64,000 bases of DNA, from contig CAMZMU010000041.1 in assembly GCA_947311845.1 (NCBI GenBank), positions 134,849,849 to 134,913,848 of the forward strand. The letters are read 5' to 3'. The notes beneath the pieces were generated by a model. That model worked only from the letters and a program-made list of their open reading frames with translations. It was not told where the DNA came from and ran no database searches. Below are positions 58,000-64,000 of this stretch, one piece after another (positions within the stretch are counted from its first letter, which is position 1; the number at the start of each line of letters is the position of its first letter). A program made the position numbers and the translations under genes. The DNA is from Poa pratensis. Taxonomy: Eukaryota; Streptophyta; Magnoliopsida; Poales; Poaceae.

Positions 58000-60042
58000 T
58001 TTACGGTACCAGATTTTGCGGAATCGGAGGCTCTTGCTTTGGTACTTGACTAGTAAACATGCACGTGTAATCTTACGAATTTATTCCCTAGGGTTGAGAA
58101 AAAGCAACAAAGGAACCTGTGGCAAAGTTCATAATGCACGTATTATCTAGAAGGGTTGTAGCTTCAAGTAGAATGATTTATAGTAAGAGTAACACCTTTG
58201 TCAGGCAAAGTTCATAAATTTGCAAAGAACCAACGCAGGTAGATAAGGTAAGAAATTGTAAATACCAGAAAACATGATTAGAGATTGCAGTTTAAAAAAA
58301 GGTTAAAGAGATGGAGACCAGAAAACATGTACATAAATCAAAAAACATGAAAGTTTCGGAAAACCACATTTCCCATAAGCATCATTCTACGCATTATGTT
58401 ACTCTTTCTTTCCAGTGAAGCATGGCCAGATCTCACAAAGGTACTATTCATATATAGTACAGATCAAAATAACTGAGATATCAAATTCAGAAATCAATCA
58501 GGCATATGCAAGTACCTTCAGAGCTTCGAATTGCAGTTCACAACACAAAATGAATCGATGAAGAATTAGTTCCAAGTATAAGTGAGTTCAAGCGAGTACT
58601 TCAGTACCATATTTCCGTGATAGCTGCAAAAAGAATTACAGAAAATCTGCAATGATATTTAAAATATCTACTTTTACATCAGAAGAAAGATAGAATACAT
58701 TGATTACAAGAATCTGTGCTTCTTCCGTAGTAATTAGAAGCAGTTTGACAAAGTAAAAACACCAAAGTTAGAAAATTATCTGGACAGTTTGTAGTCATGT
58801 GATACGGTTACCACGTGTTCATGTGCCACCACCAGCACTACCCACATCAATACCCAGAACACCTTTAGCCTATGCATCTTGAACGAAGTAATAACTTCCT
58901 CACATACCGGTCAGGTGGGTGGCTGGTTCCACCAGAAAATTCAGTATGTGCATCTAAATTTGCGTTTTGAATATTATGAATCTCTGATTCTCGAGCCTGG
59001 ATTTTAATATGTTCCTTTGTTATGTCCCTCTCCGTTCCTGCATGCAAAGTTGACGCAAGTCACAACTTGTTCTGAACAACTATCCTGACTCCTGTGTGCT
59101 CTTGGCTACTCCTGAGAACACTCAAGCGGTGTATATCCTTCAGTTACACAGACCATGAATACCCAGAAACAAGTGCAGAACCTCTGGAGTAAAGAATTTG
59201 AATTAGCATACATCTGTCATCAGGTTCCAAGCTTCTTGCAAATTAGTACCAGCCTTTTTTTCTTCCACGATTAGACCTTGGTCATATTATTCTGTATAAT
59301 ACATTTAATCGATCTTCTCACTCACCTCTTCCTATCAATTCAGCCATTCTTTCTCAGATTTTGAAACTTAATGGCATGGTTTGAGTTTTTTCACTTGCAA
59401 GTTAGAAATCCATTAAATAGTAGCAGACACACATCCAAGATGGTATAAAGAATGTAGTACAGATTCAGCCCTTTTCAGAAAGCCTTTCCCTGCATAGTTA
59501 GATAAAAGAGAAGAAATACATGTTAAATTGAGTACCGAAGATAGGTGAGTGAACTCCTGGCCTTTGGTGGTCCAGAATTGTGACAATACACAAAAATTTG
59601 AGAACAAGTAAACACGCATGTACGTCAGGATGCTGGAACCTGACGGGAAGCAATTTCGCGTTGCTGATGTCCATTAACCAGGATGTAGGCCTGTACGCTG
59701 CCACGAAGTTGTCCTGCTGGACGTGACGACGGGATCACGGCAGCTGGTCGCGCGACTGAAGGGAAGAGAAGGTCGGCGTGTCTGCGGCTTCGGCGAGGAG
59801 ATCGCGCCGGCTGTCGTGCTGCCGCGCGATTGAAGGGACAGACGGTCGGAGTGGAGGAAGGCGTGACGTCGGCGGCGACGATGGGGAAGGAAAACTGCAG
59901 GGCACACGTTGGCTGGGGAGAACGGCGACGGCTCCCAGCGTGTAGTGCGGCCGCGTCCTCACGTTGGTTGGGGGAGAAAACGGGAGTGGTTACGGGTTTG
60001 GTTTCACGGGATTGGTGGTGATTAGCGGCGTGATTTGCGTGA
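58000..60042. other. Non-transposon stretch without a recognisable gene
   Basis: The sequence here looks unique and not A-rich like the Helitron. Reverse ORFs at 58,865-59,047 and 59,735-59,962 are short. The latter begins in a GC-rich block resembling a plant 5' exon and would face away from the proteasome gene, so an untranslated or poorly conserved reverse transcript is possible. I cannot name any domain in it. Confidence 0.3.
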
Positions 60043-60315
60043 GACTAGTCATAGTGGGAGGAACATTGCTAGTAAATTCAATGCCACGTAGGCAAAAAAG
60101 ATGATGTGGCAAGCAATTAATGAGGAGAGAGGAGGTTGGAGTAACATAGCTAGTTACCGGAACATCACACACCCCAAGGCAAAATGAGTCTACAACCTAA
60201 TAAATGCTATCATGCATGACACCACAAATAAGTTACTACCCACTATAGAGATAGTAACAATAGGTAGTAATATAAGTATGTTACCACTCAATGTTACTCC
60301 CCACTATGACTAGTC
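60043..60315. mobile_element. MITE with GACTAGTCATAGTGGG ends
   Basis: Inverted ends GACTAGTCATAGTGGGAG and CTCCCCACTATGACTAGTC bound 273 bp. The flanking triplet TGA on both sides suggests a 3-bp duplication. It lies about 970 bp upstream of the PBB start codon. The superfamily is uncertain (3-bp duplication favours a PIF/Harbinger type). Confidence 0.8.
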
Positions 60316-60442
60316 TGAGGGGCGACGGGACGTGGGACGGACAGTGTTTTACCACAAAACTCGGAAGTGGCGTGCACCGTTGGTTATTGGTTGGACGGTC
60401 CCGATTTGTTGGATCTACCCCCTCTGGGTCTTTTTATATTGG

Positions 60443-60452
60443 TATATATATA
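60443..60452 (+). promoter_or_regulatory. Possible TATA box of the PBB gene
   Basis: TATATATATA about 840 bp before the start codon. With it a GC-rich leader exon (from about 60,480) and a leader intron ending at 61,285 would be expected; CGCTAGGTACGACC near 60,700 could be the donor. Tentative. Confidence 0.35.
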
Positions 60453-60599
60453 GATGAATTGCCCTAACAGGTCGGACCCACGTACAATGACCAAAATACC
60501 CATACGAATTACGAACCTGTTTGACCTGGATCGATCAAGCAGGCCTCCCTTCCCTGTTCGTTCTTTTTCGCATCACTCGAACAGAGTCCCGGAATTAGG

Positions 60600-60617
60600 C
60601 GGCGGCGGCGGCGGCAA
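60600..60617 (+). repeat. (GGC)n in the PBB leader
   Basis: Six GGC triplets followed by AACCCTCACGGC, which recurs at 60,722, in the likely 5' untranslated exon. Confidence 0.7.
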
Positions 60618-61286
60618 CCCTCACGGCGGCCAGAGCTATTGACGGAGGTTGCCGGCGAAATTCCGGGGAGCACAGCGACATCTCTCCGGCGACGCTAGGT
60701 ACGACCTCCTCCCTCAGGGCGGCGGCAACCCTCACGGCTGAGAGCTAGGGTTAAGATTTAGGGGCTCCGGCCGTCGGCGACGAGCTGGCTGGTCGCCGCT
60801 CCCTTGTACCTTTTGGATTAGTCGCGGGAGGCAGCAGCTAGCGGCGGAGGTTCACCGGTGTCGGCCAAGGTGCAGCGGCGAGCGGACAGTGGCGGCGCCG
60901 GCGGCAGTGTGAGCTAGGGTTCTTCCGTTTGGGAACGAAACAGGGGAGACAAGGGAATTCGATTCGGGTCCGATGAGTGAAGAAAGTAAGAATGCAAATC
61001 GTAGAGTCCCCTCCGAGAGGGGTTTCGCGTGTGTTCTGTACTCTACTTGATCCCCAATAGCCCATGTGCGATTTCTCCTCCCTTTCCTCTCCGCATATAG
61101 ATCTCCACGGGAAGGGTTTCTAGGGTTTCCGTCTTAAATTCTCTTCCCTGTTGGTTTAGTTTTGGCCTGTCGCTCTCTAGATCAGGGGTGACCACACCAG
61201 TGTGGAACAGAGGTCAGGGGGTGTGCATAGGGGTGTGGGTTGCGGTTCGGTGGAACTGTTTGATTGATTCGTTTTCTGTTTGCAGG

Positions 61287-63800
61287 ATGGCTGGATCGAT
61301 GGAACTCCCCGCTAAGGGTGGCTTCAGCTTCGACCTGTGCCGCAGGAACGCCATGCTGGAGAAGAGCGGCCTGAAGATGCCCGGGTTCAGGAAGACCGGG
61401 ACGACCATTGCCGGCCTCGTGTGTCAGGTCAGGAGTGAATTGATCTTCACCGTCTCTATCGCATTCCAAGATTTTGATGGAGCACTGTAGTGTTGAAAAA
61501 AATCTACCGCGATTATTATCCAGCGACTCACTCAGAACTGAGTGCTCAGTGAGCTGCAAAATAGAATTTCCAAAAGAAGAAGCTTGTAGGAAATGCAAGG
61601 ATTACCCAGAATGAAAATATAATCATGCGTTTAATCTTCCATAATCTATCTTGAATATAGCACCACTTATTTCTAAATTAAACAACATACATGTGAACAG
61701 AGCTTTCGGGTAAGCCAAACTAAGTATGTAAAATCACGAAAAACAAAGTTGAGGCTTACTTGGTTCATTGACATATGATTTTTCATGGGGCTAACGATAA
61801 TATTTTAAGAAAGAAAAAGTCGATAACTTCCTCTATGCATCTCACTTGCTCAACAGTAATCCTTACGTAAATTGGGTTTGCCCTTTTAAAAAGAGTGACC
61901 ACATATTGATGATTCTTATCCATTAGCGTATGATTCACATCCTTTGTGGCTAGAAGTCAGAGTACCAAGACATAATGTATCATTGTGGTCTTGTACTGCA
62001 CAGAGAAATACAAAATGCTTAAACAAAAAGTGTAAAAAATGTTAAAATATGTTTACACTGCAATTGATGCTTTACTTAGCCTGTAGAGTGTTTTGTCAAG
62101 GTCTCAGTCACTCGTACATTGGAATCACCGGCCTGCTGGAGGTCATGATTTCACACTTGCTAGCGAACACATGCTTGTACTTGATGAGTTTAGTAGTCCC
62201 AGGGTTAGGCGCTCGTGAGTAAATCTGAATCAATGGCCCAAAATTAAGTCCATGTTTATTATATTTGAGGATACAGAAAGTGAGATTTTACAACATAAAT
62301 GTATGCTGCGCAAATTTGCCTAATGTCTAATTCTGAGATATCTTTGAGCTCAGATGGCAATAAGAACATCATATGGTTGACTGGGTATGAATGACAGATA
62401 ACCATGGCACAACTACTTGTGGATCATGTGCTAATTCTTGGTATTTGTCTAATAATACTTTTATGAAAAACTCCAGAGAAGGTCCTGACAATTTGCCTCA
62501 TTATTTGTTGTATAACTTTGAGACAAGCATTGCACCCTCCCCGAATAATGAGCTTAAGGCATTTGAGGAGTGGTAAGGAGAAATGTTTCTACTTACTAAT
62601 TTACAGAATACAGATGCAACTATATGGACTAAACAATAGTTTCTTTGCTTCTCATATATAGCCGGTACCTGGTTAGTGGTTATACATATTCCTTCAAACA
62701 TAACCAGTTCATAATGCAATTTCTAGGATGAATCTAGTGGCAACCAAGGGTAGTTTAAGATAGATAAATTATATTTCAATGTGCCAAAAGTACCTATTGG
62801 AAATAAATATTAATTATTGAAAACAATAACCTTAGGTTGAGCTTAAGAACTATGAATGAGCTCACATAGATCTACACAGAAATTGCTATAAAACCAAAAA
62901 AACCACCACCTCGGCCGACAACGTAAAATTGGATGGAAGATTGTGCAATATGGTTTGAAACTGGCATCCTTTTTGTGGTTATCTGTTATCATGATGAGTT
63001 ACCTGATAACAAACTATGTTTCATGTCTAGGATGCTGTGGTTCTTGGGGCAGACACAAGGGCAACCGAGGGTCCTATAGTTGCTGATAAGAACTGCGAGA
63101 AAATTCATTTCATGGCACCTAACATATACTGCTGTGGTGCTGGAACTGCTGCTGACACGGAGGCTGTGACAGGTTAGAAGTTATTGACTGAAAGAAACCA
63201 AACTAATCCTCGTTTGTTTCCTTGTATTCATCTGTGCATCTATCACACAAACATCATAATGTGTGCTCTTACTCCAGATATGGTCAGCTCCCAGCTACAA
63301 CTTCACCGTTATGCTACTGGTCGCGAGTCAAGAGTTGTGACCACCCTTACACTACTGAAGACACACCTGTTTAACTACCAAGGTCATGTCAGTGCTGCTC
63401 TGGTTCTTGGCGGAGTAGATGTAACTGGACCTCATCTACACACTGTAAGTGGCTATAAGTACACTTGTTTGATGCTCTTCTGGAAAAGAAATTCTGGGTA
63501 ATTTATTAACTTTTGCATCCATAGGTTTATCCACATGGCTCCACAGATACTCTTCCTTTTGCCACGATGGGTTCTGGATCCCTTGCTGCAATGTCTGTGT
63601 TTGAATCAAAGTACAAAGAAGGCCTCACTGTAAGTGAAAAATGCAATAGTTCCTGCACTTATGCTGATAATATGTACTAAAGAATGCTTTTTATCCTCTA
63701 GAGGGAGGAGGGGATACAACTTGTAGCTGAGGCAATCTGTGCTGGTATCTTCAATGACTTGGGGAGTGGCAGCAATGTGGATATTTGTGTAATAACGAAG
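61287..63800 (+). CDS. PBB: 20S proteasome subunit beta type-2 (PBB), 3' end outside the window
   Basis: Exons read as 61287-61427, 63031-63172, 63278-63444, 63525-63629 and 63702-63800, all GT-AG and in phase, giving 218 residues; the family is about 270, so the last fifth lies beyond the edge. An acceptor TTTGCAG directly before the start codon implies a leader intron. The propeptide ends K-T-G before the catalytic threonine (residue 39, TTIAGLV). Counting from it, Asp17 (VLGAD) and Lys33 (NCEK) of the active site are present, as are [20 protein letters not shown] and the GSGS motif (TMGSGSLA). Beta-2 gives the proteasome its trypsin-like activity after self-cleavage. A minor oddity is Cys at mature position 8 (LVCQ) where LVFQ is usual. 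The first intron is 1.6 kb; the sequence after 63,800 is intron. Confidence 0.96.
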
Positions 63801-64000
63801 GTATGTTAGTTCCATAGATGACAAATGCTACTTCAAAGTGTTAGCAAACACTTGATGAAATGTTCACTTGTCAGCGAATGACTTTCCAAACTATTTTCAT
63901 GTCATTTTAATTTTCTAGTGCTCCACGTCTAAAGTCTTTGTTGCACATGGCTAGGAACTGAGCCTAGCTCGGTTGATGGGAGGCGTGGGTGCACACCCCC

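Noticed and set aside
1..64000. tRNA, rRNA or organellar insertions
   Set aside because: I looked for rRNA- or tRNA-like stretches and for long chloroplast-like coding sequence and saw none; a tRNAscan-SE run would be decisive.

Overview
The window is plant nuclear DNA, most likely from a pooid grass (Triticeae or a close relative). The evidence is plant-type split genes, Stowaway MITEs with CTCCCTCCGTTCC-type ends, and deeply nested gypsy/copia LTR retrotransposons, Helitrons and Mutator-like elements typical of large grass genomes. Two real single-copy-type plant genes lie in it, on opposite strands and separated by about 40 kb of nested transposons.

Layout. 1-1,810 is a truncated reverse-strand LTR. 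2,370-10,212 is a reverse-oriented, apparently non-autonomous LTR retrotransposon, itself interrupted by a full-length but decayed RTE-type LINE (4,537-7,828). 11,296-19,977 (minus) is a complete 21-exon BSU1-like Kelch-phosphatase gene (BSL2 type) with a TATA box near 20,571. Its reading frame appears broken by a net 4-nt loss in exon 20. Its introns carry MITEs. 21,528-37,659 is a Mutator-like element (MULE) with long terminal inverted repeats and a 9-bp target duplication. It carried an RNase H-like (RVT_3) gene fragment that was later split by a 10-kb retrotransposon nest (22,142-32,231), which holds gag remnants and a Helitron (26,011-29,976) with a VPS4/SKD1-like exon fragment. Further insertions in the MULE are an LTR (33,223-36,414) containing a solo copia-type LTR, and a small GC-rich MULE-like element (36,652-37,417).

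37,889-54,410 is a second Helitron, swollen to 16.5 kb by a 4.6-kb solo LTR (38,310-51,960, exact GAACT duplication). That LTR in turn contains a very young Tat-lineage-like gypsy derivative (40,094-49,106) whose LTRs look identical. This element has no reverse transcriptase or integrase. It has an intact sense gag-protease ORF, an 11-copy hairpin minisatellite with compensated arms, and an intact spliced antisense gene (six exons, 944 aa). I consider it the most interesting object here. 54,543-57,354 is a third Helitron with a near-perfect 22-nt terminal palindrome. 57.4-60.0 kb has no recognisable gene apart from small ORF remnants and MITEs. 61,287 to the right edge is the 5' four-fifths of a proteasome beta-2 (PBB) gene with its catalytic residues intact.

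The two host genes belong to unrelated pathways (brassinosteroid-type phosphatase signalling; 20S proteasome). Everything between them is transposon history, readable as successive insertions through target-site duplications. All coordinates of splice sites and element ends were read by eye; family names of transposons are judgements from motif recognition, not database matches.
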